Positions 18,828-26,191 of a stretch of 64,000 nucleotides of DNA are shown here, piece after piece. The notes below the pieces were generated by a model that saw only the letters and a program-made list of their open reading frames with translations, did not search any database and was not told the DNA's origin. The stretch is from an uncultured Rickettsiales bacterium (GTDB lineage: Bacteria; Pseudomonadota; Alphaproteobacteria; RF32; CAG-239). Where the stretch lies: assembly GCA_900551865.1 (NCBI GenBank), contig URXV01000007.1, positions 20,041 to 84,040 of the forward strand, given 5' to 3'. Within the stretch, counting starts at the first letter, position 1. Each line of letters starts with the position of its first letter. Both the position numbers and the translations under genes were made by a program.

Positions 18828-18890
18828 ATGATAATAAAATTTATTATTGTTATTCGGAAACTCCGAATTTTCCTGTCTATTAAGAAATAG
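18828..18890 (+). CDS. Candidate 20-residue hydrophobic cationic peptide
   Basis: ATG start with GAAAGGA 9 bases upstream, stop TAG. The peptide begins MIIKFIIVI, continues RKLRIFLSIKK, and would lie in the membrane with several Lys/Arg. It sits between the structured RNA and a terminator, within one short transcription unit that starts at 18,638. It is comparable in size to the minus-strand peptide at 8873-8944. No homology is known, and a regulatory leader peptide or membrane-active peptide are both possible. Confidence 0.4.
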   Translation: MIIKFIIVIRKLRIFLSIKK

Positions 18891-18897
18891 CAGGACG

Positions 18898-18925
18898 GAG
18901 AGGGGTTGTCAAGCCCCTCTCTTGT
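18898..18925 (+). terminator. Terminator of the small RNA/peptide unit
   Basis: A perfect 8-bp stem GAGAGGGG/CCCCTCTC with an 8-base loop (TTGTCAAG), followed by TTGTT. It closes the unit starting at 18,638. Confidence 0.6.
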
Positions 18926-18942
18926 TGATAAGTGAAACAAGC

Positions 18943-18958
18943 TTGACATTTATGTCAA
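18943..18958 (+). promoter_or_regulatory. Palindrome TTGACAT-TT-ATGTCAA
   Basis: A perfect 7-bp inverted repeat with a 2-base centre. It includes a -35-like TTGACA, but no -10 lies at normal distance. TATAGT at 18977-18982 is 28 bases away. It is more likely an operator or activator site for the fibre gene at 19,030. Confidence 0.4.
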
Positions 18959-18982
18959 ATTTTGTTTTGATTTTGATATAGT

Positions 18983-19016
18983 GGAGAATTGGCTCTTTAG
19001 CCGTTCTCCTTTTTTT
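18983..19016 (+). terminator. Terminator-like hairpin directly before fibre gene
   Basis: GGAGAA/TTCTCC with an inner GGC/GCC, followed by seven T. The fibre ATG is at 19,030. It has the same form as the elements before 4062, 9179 and 22,897. Confidence 0.65.
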
Positions 19017-19029
19017 ATGGAGAAAAGGC

Positions 19030-19971
19030 ATGACGGTTATAAACGAGGCGTCGCTTATTACATATCAGGCAAACGGCACGACGACGAATTTCGCGGTGCC
19101 GTTTAAGTTTTTTAACGATGAGCTGGCGGTATATGTCAACAAGACGTTTGCGACCTATGAAAAAGGTGTGGACTATACGATTGAGGGAGCGGGCAATGCG
19201 CAGGGCGGCGAGATTGTGTTTAAGGCGGCTCCTCCGGCAGGGGAATATATTACGATTACGCGGGACGTCGTTTTAAACCAGATGGTGAAGTTTATTGAGG
19301 GAGAGAATTTTCCAGCAAGCGATTACGAATATTCGCTTGACCGGATAATTATGGCCTTGCAGGAATTTATGCAGAAACTTAAGCGCTGTGTGCAGTTTCC
19401 GGCAGGTGCCGACGACTGGGACGCGTTTGCGGCAACGCTTTTGAAAATGAATTATCAAGGGCAACAGCAAACGTATTGGAAAGAAAGTTATCCATACGGC
19501 ATGGGCGAATTGACGCGATATGGGGAATATTGGTGGTTAAGCCTTTACGAAAATAACAAAGGGAACAAGCCGGGTAACAGTTCGCCGTATTGGAGCAAGT
19601 TTGCCATTTATGACAGTTATACGACGAACGAAATTGACAATAAGCTGACTTTGAAAGCCAACGCTGCCGACGTTTACACAAAGGCAGAGGTTGACGGGAA
19701 AATACCGGTTGTGCCGCCGGTTGTCAAAGCGCAGGACGTTTCTTTCGGGAATTGGGCGGAAGACAGCTACCTTGAAGGATATAGCTATAGCGCAACGGCG
19801 ACACTGCCCGGCGTTACGGCAGGCATGATTCCGATTGTCGCGTTTAATCCGTCTGATGCGGCGAGCGGCAATTTGGCGCCGATTGCAACGGCGTACGACA
19901 ATACGGTTAAAATTTTTGCCAAGACGCAGCCGGAAGCAGCAATTGTGGCGGCAAGCGTTATTTGCCAGTGA
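19030..19971 (+). CDS. Tail fibre stalk protein, copy 1
   Basis: A 313-residue protein. Residues 1-125 are the virion-attachment domain of T7-type tail fibres (NGTTTNFAVPFKFFNDELAVYVN, then YEYSLDRIIMALQEF). Residues 145-200 form a Trp-rich carbohydrate-binding-like segment (YPYGMGELTRYGEYWWLSL). The final 80 residues, starting near KAQDVSFGNWAEDSYLEGY, are almost identical to those of copy 2 at 22,897. The protein is short for a fibre: the receptor-binding tip is encoded by the next gene, 8 bases downstream. It sits after a terminator-like hairpin. The tip gene paired with this copy is broken, so this fibre may be non-functional or may use another tip. Confidence 0.8.
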   Translation: MTVINEASLITYQANGTTTNFAVPFKFFNDELAVYVNKTFATYEKGVDYTIEGAGNAQGGEIVFKAAPPAGEYITITRDVVLNQMVKFIEGENFPASDYEYSLDRIIMALQEFMQKLKRCVQFPAGADDWDAFAATLLKMNYQGQQQTYWKESYPYGMGELTRYGEYWWLSLYENNKGNKPGNSSPYWSKFAIYDSYTTNEIDNKLTLKANAADVYTKAEVDGKIPVVPPVVKAQDVSFGNWAEDSYLEGYSYSATATLPGVTAGMIPIVAFNPSDAASGNLAPIATAYDNTVKIFAKTQPEAAIVAASVICQ

Positions 19972-19988
19972 GGTGAACCATGAAAGGA
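19690..19988 (+). repeat. Fibre repeat A
   Basis: About 300 bp, nearly identical to 23,557-23,855 (a handful of differences by eye). It spans the last 94 codons of fibre copy 1, the GAGGTGA ribosome site and the first codons of the tip gene. The two repeats are in the same orientation, exactly 3867 bp apart. Confidence 0.9.
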
Positions 19989-20447
19989 TTAACGAACGCG
20001 GCAGTTTTGCAGGGCGGAGGCGGCGGCGAAACGGTTTTTGCCATCAACAATACGGGCGGGGCGATTATAAGCGGGACAAAGGCGTTGTTAAACAGCCACC
20101 AGCGGGAAACGACGGCTACGGCGGAAAAGCTGATTAATTCGACTTCTGGAAGCGTGATGTATTTCCCTTTTTGCCAGGGAAACGACGTTTACGCTTATTT
20201 CGCAAGCAGGCTATACAGCCTGACATATACACCGGAAACCGAGGCTTGGGCGGCGACACAACTTGACCTTGCCGGCGTTAGCGGAAATTTTATTGACTTC
20301 ATCGACGGCGACATCTGCTCGGCGGTGCAGGAGAGGCTTATCCGTTACACGGTAAATACGCAGTCGATTTATCCGCATGGCATCATCAACCCGGCGGCAT
20401 ATTACATCGGGCAGTATAACGGCGAGCCGCGGTGCTTGGGTCGCTGA
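19980..20447 (+). CDS. Truncated fibre tip protein (5' fragment)
   Basis: A 155-residue product. Its first residues (MKGLTNAAVLQGGGGGE) match the start of the 441-residue tip protein at 23,847 (MKGITNAVVYSGGGGSG). A later segment (FIDFIDGDICSAV, then a short 'NPAAYYIGQYNGE') parallels residues 105-155 of that protein (FRIIDIIEGKTVYSY). It then ends abruptly at 20,447, where the sequence changes to an unrelated frame. About two thirds of the tip is missing. I read it as the stump left when foreign DNA joined here. The product might still cap the stalk but lacks the repeated blade-like region. Confidence 0.65.
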   Translation: MKGLTNAAVLQGGGGGETVFAINNTGGAIISGTKALLNSHQRETTATAEKLINSTSGSVMYFPFCQGNDVYAYFASRLYSLTYTPETEAWAATQLDLAGVSGNFIDFIDGDICSAVQERLIRYTVNTQSIYPHGIINPAAYYIGQYNGEPRCLGR

Positions 20448-20806
20448 ACGGTGCGTTTGTTTTGGGTAAGGTTATGGAGAGAATGGTTGATTGGGCGATT
20501 ACCGGAACGTTGAATTATAAACTGGGGATAAAGGAATTGTTTCCGCCGGTATCAGTTTTGGAAAACGGAGCGAAATTTTTATCAGATTCGGTAAAATATG
20601 CGGTGGATGATATTTCGCTGGAAGATTATATGGACGCGCTGCGGGGGGCGGTCAGAACCGCGGGCGAGGCAACCGGACTTCCGCTCAAGTACCCGATGGA
20701 CGTGGCGGCGGCAAGCGGCGATTATCTGGATGAAGAGGAATACGGCAAGGCCGTGCTGCTGTGGTTGGGCTGGTCGCCGTATGCTCTGCGGGATTTGGAG
20801 GAATAA
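20432..20806 (+). pseudogene. 3' remnant of a second internal virion protein gene
   Basis: An open frame of 124 codons (first usable start GTG 20,432) overlapping the fibre stump. The product, with 'GSLNGAFVLGKVMERMVDW', 'FPPVSVLENGAKFL', 'GEATGLPLKYPMDVA' and 'LWLGWSPYALRDLEE', looks like the C-terminal end of large internal virion/polyvalent proteins of related podoviruses. It is not a duplicate of the C terminus of the 2244-residue protein here, so it probably came from another phage. There is no ribosome site at the GTG. It marks a recombination junction near 20,430-20,450. Confidence 0.55.
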
Positions 20807-20867
20807 AAAAAGCGAATGAGGTTTAATTATTATTTAATGATTTATATTTTAGCTATATATTTATAGG

Positions 20868-20914
20868 TTGACAATAATACTTTTTGTATTACATATTGTT
20901 AACGGAATGTTAAC
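20868..20914 (+). promoter_or_regulatory. Promoter and operator-like repeat of the AT-rich operon
   Basis: TTGACA at 20868-20873, an 18-base spacer, CATATT at 20892-20897. Immediately after it GTTAAC occurs twice, 5 bases apart (20898-20903 and 20909-20914). GTTAAC is itself a palindrome, so this is a good operator candidate at the transcription start. Confidence 0.6.
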
Positions 20915-20933
20915 CTTTTAAAAGGCTAAAGAA

Positions 20934-21707
20934 ATGAGTTTATTTGATGTTAAGGTTAGTGATTTACCTTCGAAGATTGAATATAAGTGTTTATTAAATG
21001 CAATAATAGAAGTTCGTTTTTCCTCAACGAAACCGGCTGAGATGATAGTATGGCCTTTATATGAAGCACTAAAGGATCAATTTAAGGTGCCTGAAATTAC
21101 GTCAATAGGAAGAGTCCCTAGAGAGGTTAGAAATAATTTAGATTTAAAAGAACAGATTTTATATACAATGACTAGTAATGATCGTTTATATACAGTAGGA
21201 GTTGGTGATGGAATATTTCAAATGAATTTAGGTAATTTTAACTATAGTACTTGGGATAATTTTGTGAAGCAGTTCCAAATAGTAAATGATATAATTCAGA
21301 AGGATATTAATAAAGTTACTAGGGTTGGAGTTCGGTATATAAATATTTTTAATGCACCTGATTCGAATGTCAAGAATTTTACATTTGATTGTAAGCTGAA
21401 AAACAAAAGTTTGTTTGATTATTCCCTGCAATCAGTTTTTGAAGCTCCTATTGATGAAAGAATAGCTAGAATTTCAATTGTTAATCATGTAAAATATAAA
21501 TATTATGATGGTAATGGCGTGCCTCAAATAGGTGGCGATAACGCGTTAGCTCTGGATATAGATGTTGTATATAATAGGGACTTAAATAATGATAATATTT
21601 TAGATGTTATTAACTATAGTCATTTATCTGTAAAAAAGATATTTTTTTCGATGTGCACGGAAAAATTCAAAAAGAATGTTTTGAAACCTCAGAAGGAAAA
21701 GAACTAA
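20934..21707 (+). CDS. TIGR04255-like protein of the AT-rich cargo operon
   Basis: A 257-residue protein. The N-terminal 'SKIEYKCLLNAIIEVRFS' and the middle 'VTRVGVRYINIF' match what I know of the sporadically distributed TIGR04255 family (an 'E-a-v-x-E-i-R-F' opening and an 'R-i-G-l-R-Y-i-N' motif). The family's molecular role is not established, and it is often found in mobile or variable loci. The gene is far more AT-rich than the flanking phage genes and has its own promoter. It is followed after one base by a second gene and then a third. No catalytic motif is seen. I infer cargo ('moron') status and possibly a defence or host-interaction role, but the sequence does not prove function. 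Confidence 0.65.
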   Translation: MSLFDVKVSDLPSKIEYKCLLNAIIEVRFSSTKPAEMIVWPLYEALKDQFKVPEITSIGRVPREVRNNLDLKEQILYTMTSNDRLYTVGVGDGIFQMNLGNFNYSTWDNFVKQFQIVNDIIQKDINKVTRVGVRYINIFNAPDSNVKNFTFDCKLKNKSLFDYSLQSVFEAPIDERIARISIVNHVKYKYYDGNGVPQIGGDNALALDIDVVYNRDLNNDNILDVINYSHLSVKKIFFSMCTEKFKKNVLKPQKEKN

Positions 21708-21708
21708 T

Positions 21709-22335
21709 ATGTCAAGTTTAGCTTCTCCTGATTGTAATTCTTATGATGCAAACATTTTAAAGGAGATGAATCGTCCTGGTGTTTATTGTGATGTTTCTGA
21801 GTATATGCCAACTTTGCAGTGGTTTACGAAATATCAAGCTTATGTTAATAATCCTATTATTTCAAAGTCGGAAGATGAAGTTGAGCTAAATACATATTTT
21901 TTTCAACCTGCCATTTCAATTGAAAAAAAGGAATACGAAGCAGTTTCAAGAGTAAAAAGACTGGATGCGACAAGCAGTATCTTAAATATGTTTCAGATAT
22001 TGAGTGGTCGAGGAAGTGTATATGAATATTTTAGTTCTAGGCTGCAAAGTATTTTAGAAGATGAACCAGAGATGTCATTGGATGATATATCTTTTGCTAG
22101 TTTATATGAGTTTTCATTATTTGATGATTTTAAACAAGTGGATTTTTCATTGCAGGTAAATGAAGCAGGAAGGGCGTGTTTGCAAAAAACGTATAAAGAG
22201 GGATATATATTTATAGAGTTTTTTGACTATAATAAGATTTTCTATAATATATTGGTTAATAATAAAGATATTATAAATACAGGTACATATAATGACTTTT
22301 TCAAAGATTTTTACGCAAATCCTATCAGGTGTTAG
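21709..22335 (+). CDS. Unknown protein, second gene of the AT-rich cargo operon
   Basis: A 208-residue protein not recognised as any family. It begins 1 base after the preceding stop, with AGGAAAAG as ribosome site, so it is clearly cotranslated with the TIGR04255-like gene. It is acidic, soluble and rich in Phe and Tyr (FFQPAISI, YEYFSSRL, FIEFFDYNKIFY), without signal peptide or membrane segment. Its 3' end overlaps the third gene by 44 bases in another frame. The tight linkage suggests a partner of the first protein. Base composition matches the other two genes and contrasts with the surrounding fibre genes. Confidence 0.6.
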   Translation: MSSLASPDCNSYDANILKEMNRPGVYCDVSEYMPTLQWFTKYQAYVNNPIISKSEDEVELNTYFFQPAISIEKKEYEAVSRVKRLDATSSILNMFQILSGRGSVYEYFSSRLQSILEDEPEMSLDDISFASLYEFSLFDDFKQVDFSLQVNEAGRACLQKTYKEGYIFIEFFDYNKIFYNILVNNKDIINTGTYNDFFKDFYANPIRC

Positions 22336-22774
22336 AAATGGGGGGTATGAAATATTACCGGATAACCAGCATATTGTTAGGCATTGCCGGGTAGATGAAA
22401 AGAAAGGCGGAGAACTTGAACTTGATGCATTTAAATTACGTGATAAAGATATAAGAATAGCTCTTGAGAAAAACGAGAAGCCCTGTATATCAGTGCAGTG
22501 GTGGGAATACTGGCATAAGAATCTTACAAAAATAAAAAAGAATTTGGAAAGTAAAGGAATAAAGATAAATCAGCGAAGTAGATTTTGTTGTTTAGATGTA
22601 GGAACTGTTAAAAAAATTGGAAAAGAAAATCATATGAATTTAGATGTAGCTCATACAGGAGGCGGACATGCAGGAATTTATAATGTGTGTAAGAACAACG
22701 ATGAATTCAAATTTAGAAGGGATATGATGTTGGCGGCAAGAGATCGAATACTTTCTGATGATACGTACAATTAG
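22292..22774 (+). CDS. Unknown protein, third gene of the AT-rich cargo operon
   Basis: A 160-residue protein, ATG at 22,292 with CAGGT 7 bases upstream, overlapping the previous gene. It is basic, with a Trp-rich stretch (VQWWEYWHK) and a C-terminal 'HTGGGHAGIYNV' followed by a helix 'MMLAARDRIL'. Short operon proteins with a 'HA-hydrophobic-x-N/G' motif and an AAR helix accompany uncharacterised loci in other bacteria, but I cannot name a family. The His/Gly-rich motif could be a metal or active site. The gene ends 4 bases before the promoter of the second fibre cassette. A slightly later start is possible. Confidence 0.55.
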   Translation: MTFSKIFTQILSGVRNGGYEILPDNQHIVRHCRVDEKKGGELELDAFKLRDKDIRIALEKNEKPCISVQWWEYWHKNLTKIKKNLESKGIKINQRSRFCCLDVGTVKKIGKENHMNLDVAHTGGGHAGIYNVCKNNDEFKFRRDMMLAARDRILSDDTYN

Positions 22775-22778
22775 CCTC

Positions 22779-22807
22779 TTGACATAGGGGAAAGTATTTT
22801 CTATTAT
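22779..22807 (+). promoter_or_regulatory. Sigma70-type promoter of the second fibre cassette
   Basis: TTGACA, 17 bases, TATTAT (TATACT overlaps 3 bases later). Transcription would start near 22,814, only a few bases before the first of two terminator hairpins. Confidence 0.7.
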
Positions 22808-22820
22808 ACTAGCAGATTAA

Positions 22821-22885
22821 AGGCTGGACATAGTTCCGGCCTTTTTTGTCAGCAACTGCCCGCGCGTTAGTGCCGGGCTTTTTTT
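22821..22885 (+). terminator. Two tandem intrinsic-terminator hairpins before fibre copy 2
   Basis: Hairpin d: AGGCTGGA/TCCGGCCT at 22821-22842, loop CATAGT, then six T. Hairpin e: GCCCG/CGGGC with an inner GC/GC at 22858-22878, then seven T. The fibre ribosome site GGAGG follows at once. The leader at 9050-9166 has the same plan. Confidence 0.7.
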
Positions 22886-22896
22886 ATGGAGGAAAT

Positions 22897-23838
22897 ATGA
22901 CAGTCAGTTCAGGATTAGGAATCATGTCGTATATCGGCAACGGTGCGACAAAAAATTTTGCGGTACCGTATAAGTTTTTTGATGAAGAGCTTGATGTTTA
23001 CAAGAACAAGACATTTGAAAAGTTTGTGAAAAACGTTGATTATGTGATTATGGGCAGCGGCGAGGATGACGGCGGAAGTATTGAATTTGCAGCAGCTCCG
23101 GCGGAGGGTATGATTATAACAATTGTGCGCAGCGTCGTGCTTAACCAGCTGGTTCGGTTTATTGAGGGGGAGAATTTTCCTGCAGCCGATTATGAGTACA
23201 GCCTTGACCATATTGTGATGGCTTTGCAGGAATTGTATCAAAAAAATGCGCGTTGCCTGCAGATGCCGCCGGGCGAAGAGGATTTTGAACAGTTTATCAA
23301 GAAGTTTATCAAGCTAGACTACAGCGGGCAGGGAACCAGTTACTGGCAGGAAGAAAATTCCTATGACGCGGGAGAATTGGTTCGGTATCAGGGATATTGG
23401 TGGATAAGCCTTGGAAAAAGCAACAGCGGAAACGAACCGGCTGACGAATCGGAATATTGGGAGAAATTTGCCATTTATAAGTCATACAGCAGCGATGAGC
23501 TGGACGGGCTGTTGGAACAAAAAGCCAATGCAACGGATGTGTATACAAAGGCCGAAGTTGACGGGAAAATACCGGTTGTGCCGCCGGTTATCAAAGCGTC
23601 AGACGTTTCTTTCGGGAATTGGGCGGAAGACAGCTACCTTGAAGGATATAGTTACAGCGCAACGGCGACGCTGCCCGGCGTTACGGCAGGCATGATTCCG
23701 ATTGTCGCGTTTAATCCGTCTGATGCGGCGAGCGGCAATTTGGCGCCGATTGCAACGGCGTACGACAATACGGTTAAAATTTTTGCCAAGACGCAGCCGG
23801 AAGCAGCAATTGTGGCGGCAAGCGTTATTTGCCAGTGA
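22897..23838 (+). CDS. Tail fibre stalk protein, copy 2
   Basis: I place the start at ATG 22,897, preceded by GGAGG, giving 313 residues, exactly the length of copy 1. Earlier in-frame codons run through a terminator hairpin and are not plausible. Residues 1-125 are the T7-type fibre attachment domain (IGNGATKNFAVPYKFFDEELDVY, then YEYSLDHIVMALQEL), similar to but clearly diverged from copy 1. The C-terminal 80 residues are nearly identical to copy 1 at both protein and DNA level. The intact receptor-binding tip genes follow, so this is likely the working cassette. Trimeric fibre assembly on the nozzle/adaptor is inferred from T7. Confidence 0.8.
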   Translation: MTVSSGLGIMSYIGNGATKNFAVPYKFFDEELDVYKNKTFEKFVKNVDYVIMGSGEDDGGSIEFAAAPAEGMIITIVRSVVLNQLVRFIEGENFPAADYEYSLDHIVMALQELYQKNARCLQMPPGEEDFEQFIKKFIKLDYSGQGTSYWQEENSYDAGELVRYQGYWWISLGKSNSGNEPADESEYWEKFAIYKSYSSDELDGLLEQKANATDVYTKAEVDGKIPVVPPVIKASDVSFGNWAEDSYLEGYSYSATATLPGVTAGMIPIVAFNPSDAASGNLAPIATAYDNTVKIFAKTQPEAAIVAASVICQ

Positions 23839-23855
23839 GGTGAACCATGAAAGGG
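23557..23855 (+). repeat. Fibre repeat B
   Basis: The second copy of the direct repeat described at 19,690-19,988. Recombination between A and B would remove 3867 bp: the fibre stump, the internal-virion remnant, the AT-rich operon and the first part of fibre copy 2. It would leave one intact stalk-tip pair. Confidence 0.9.
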
Positions 23856-25172
23856 ATAACAAATGCAGTCGTATATTCCGGTGGCGGAGGTTCCGGAGAT
23901 GTTATTTATGCGGTAAACCAGACCGGAGAGGAGGTTGTTGCGGCAAACAAGCAGGTGTATCTGGTTCGGCAGATGAACTTTGAAACGAAGCAGTGGTCAG
24001 CATCTGGTTATAATAGTACAACCAATAGTCCGCCGATGGCCAGATATTTTACGGATAATAATTTTATTATTTCAAAGGATTTATGGCGTTATAACGAAAA
24101 CAGCGACAGTTGGGACAAAGAGGTATTTTCAAATATAACTTTACCGTCTTTTAGGATAATCGACATAATTGAGGGAAAGACCGTTTACAGTTATTATTAC
24201 ATTCGGAGTGGCGATTATTTATCATGTTCCATTTGTGATTTAAATACGCAAAGACAGTTTCCCAATTCTATGGTATGGCTTGGCGACGGGTTGGCTCTGG
24301 CAATAAATCCGACTTCCACCAAGGTGGATATTTATCCTTATGATTACGAAACAAACACGGTTGATACGACAGGAGAGCCGTTAATAATTTTGAATATGCC
24401 AGTCGAGCAATCAAATACTAAGTACAGGGTTATTTTAGCAGATGGCAAGATATTGTATGCACATGACAGTGTTATTGATGTTTATGACCGGACAACCTAC
24501 AGCCTGATAAGAACGGTACAGTTTCCCAATGCTTTTATGTTGTACGTTACGGGATTTGAACCGGGAGATTATGTATTTGGCACGGATAGTACAGCCTATT
24601 ACAGATTAGACGACTATCTGACTACGGTAAATACGTATAAAATTACGGAGAATTATTCTCTGGAAGCTGTCAATGACCCGTTGTTCAGCAAAATGAAAGG
24701 GCAGAAATCAGCAATTGTCTATAACATTGAAACAGGGGTTTTGCAGATTGGCTTTGTTGAGGACTTCGGGGCGAAAATCTATCAGTTTGACAAGTCTGAT
24801 AAGAGCTGGTCGGACATAACGCCGATTATAGACACGTCGGCTCTTGCCGTTCCATTAGATGATTCAGTCGTATTCCTTTCTTTGAGTGCTGACAAAACGC
24901 TTGCGGCATATTCTTACAGATATAGCAGAGCTGGGGCAACAAGCCGTATATATCCGTATTTTTTCAAGTTGGAAACGACAACCGGAGAATGGTTTGCTTA
25001 TAATCCTGATAAGAAATATGTCATTCCTTACCAGACTTTGACAGGCTACACGACGGGTAAAACGCAGGACGGCAAAATAGAGGTTGCGACGGTGCTGCCG
25101 CCAAAAGTTTCTTTGACGGTCAATGTAACGCCCGACCCGGATACGTTTGAATTTACGGGAGCAGCAGAATGA
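23847..25172 (+). CDS. Fibre tip / receptor-binding protein
   Basis: A 441-residue protein starting 8 bases after the stalk gene, with GAGGTGA as ribosome site. A glycine-rich joint (residues 11-16) is followed by repeated beta-strand segments of about 45-50 residues containing pairs such as 'LWRYNENSDSWDK', 'IYQFDKSDKSWSD' and 'FFKLETTTGEWFA'. This reads as a beta-propeller of the Kelch-like type that often binds glycans. The C-terminal 'VATVLPPKVSLTVNVTPDPDTFEF' is a linker. No enzyme motif is visible. The stop overlaps the next start (ATGA), so both tip proteins are made together. Function as adhesin is inferred from position and repeats. Confidence 0.65.
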   Translation: MKGITNAVVYSGGGGSGDVIYAVNQTGEEVVAANKQVYLVRQMNFETKQWSASGYNSTTNSPPMARYFTDNNFIISKDLWRYNENSDSWDKEVFSNITLPSFRIIDIIEGKTVYSYYYIRSGDYLSCSICDLNTQRQFPNSMVWLGDGLALAINPTSTKVDIYPYDYETNTVDTTGEPLIILNMPVEQSNTKYRVILADGKILYAHDSVIDVYDRTTYSLIRTVQFPNAFMLYVTGFEPGDYVFGTDSTAYYRLDDYLTTVNTYKITENYSLEAVNDPLFSKMKGQKSAIVYNIETGVLQIGFVEDFGAKIYQFDKSDKSWSDITPIIDTSALAVPLDDSVVFLSLSADKTLAAYSYRYSRAGATSRIYPYFFKLETTTGEWFAYNPDKKYVIPYQTLTGYTTGKTQDGKIEVATVLPPKVSLTVNVTPDPDTFEFTGAAE

Positions 25173-26188
25173 CGACATATAATGAACAGGTTTATGCGGG
25201 AATGCCGTTTCAATACAAAATCGTTAAAGACAGGTATTGGGACAAGGTTGTCAGCAAAAGCATTACGGTTGATACGGTGGATGATGTAACATTGGAGCCG
25301 TACGACGGGGTTACGATTACGCAGGACGGTTCAATTTTGACGGTATCGTCCGGATTGCTGCCGAACGGGAACAGTTATACGGGTTATAAAGGGGTTACGG
25401 CTCCTGCGGGCAAAAGTTATCTGACCAGTGCCGACGGTATCCTGCCGGGAGCTTTGACGGATGATGACGGTACAATGCAGGACTGGAACTGTTTTTACGA
25501 CGGGGAAACCGAGTTTAACAAAGCGCAGAGTATGTCCGGTAAGGTATGGCTTGGGCATAAGGTTATCGAATCGCACGTTACAAATCCGTTTCCGGCAGTT
25601 AATTTTACCCAAGTGGGGGAAGTTACATATTCGGGTAATGCCGCAACTTTTACCGACGGAAATTATCTGGTAGCAGACAAGAAACTGCCGAATGTTTCGT
25701 TTTTTCCGCAGAATTTTGATTTCACCGCCAAGATAACGCCGAAGACGCCTTCGGGATACAATACGGTTTTCAGAAACGCGACGACGAATGTTTTTTTCGG
25801 GCTTTACGGTACGGCGTGGTGCGTCTATTCCGGTTCGAGAACGACCGGAGGTACGGCGACGGCGGATACGGCATATTGGATAAAAGTCCGGTCGATTTAT
25901 GATTCCGAAACGAGTTCTTATACGTCGACGCTGTATGTTCTGCCAGACAACGGTTCGTATACTTTGGAAACATTGCCGGCCTTAGCGGAATGGGAGCAGG
26001 CGGTGCAGGTTGCCGCCAATGTGTTTATGAGCGAGGAGAATTTCTGGCTCTCCAACGACGGCAACGCGTCGTTTAACGGTGATATGCAGCTTGACCAGAT
26101 TGAACTAAAAACCGGGGGCGTTCCCGCATCCGGTACGGAGACGGACTGGACAAGCTATTGGAAACCTTTGGATGTAAAGGGAATATAA
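25169..26188 (+). CDS. Second fibre-associated adhesin, beta-sandwich type
   Basis: A 339-residue protein coupled to the tip gene by ATGA. The N-terminal 110 residues are Thr/Val/Asp-rich strands. Residues 145-330 resemble a LamG/concanavalin-like jelly roll: 'NFDFTAKITPKTPSGYNTVF', 'AYWIKVRSIYDSETSSYT', and the closing 'NASFNGDMQLDQIELKTGG' pattern typical of such folds in phage adhesins. It most likely binds a surface sugar. No signal peptide is present, as expected for a virion protein. Whether it forms the distal part of the fibre or a separate spike cannot be told. Confidence 0.55.
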   Translation: MTTYNEQVYAGMPFQYKIVKDRYWDKVVSKSITVDTVDDVTLEPYDGVTITQDGSILTVSSGLLPNGNSYTGYKGVTAPAGKSYLTSADGILPGALTDDDGTMQDWNCFYDGETEFNKAQSMSGKVWLGHKVIESHVTNPFPAVNFTQVGEVTYSGNAATFTDGNYLVADKKLPNVSFFPQNFDFTAKITPKTPSGYNTVFRNATTNVFFGLYGTAWCVYSGSRTTGGTATADTAYWIKVRSIYDSETSSYTSTLYVLPDNGSYTLETLPALAEWEQAVQVAANVFMSEENFWLSNDGNASFNGDMQLDQIELKTGGVPASGTETDWTSYWKPLDVKGI

Positions 26189-26191
26189 GGG

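Noticed and set aside
19030..26188. Diversity-generating retroelement, suggested by the BPP-1-like head genes
   Set aside because: No reverse transcriptase, no template/variable repeat pair with A-specific differences. The repeats found differ at few, non-adenine-biased positions.
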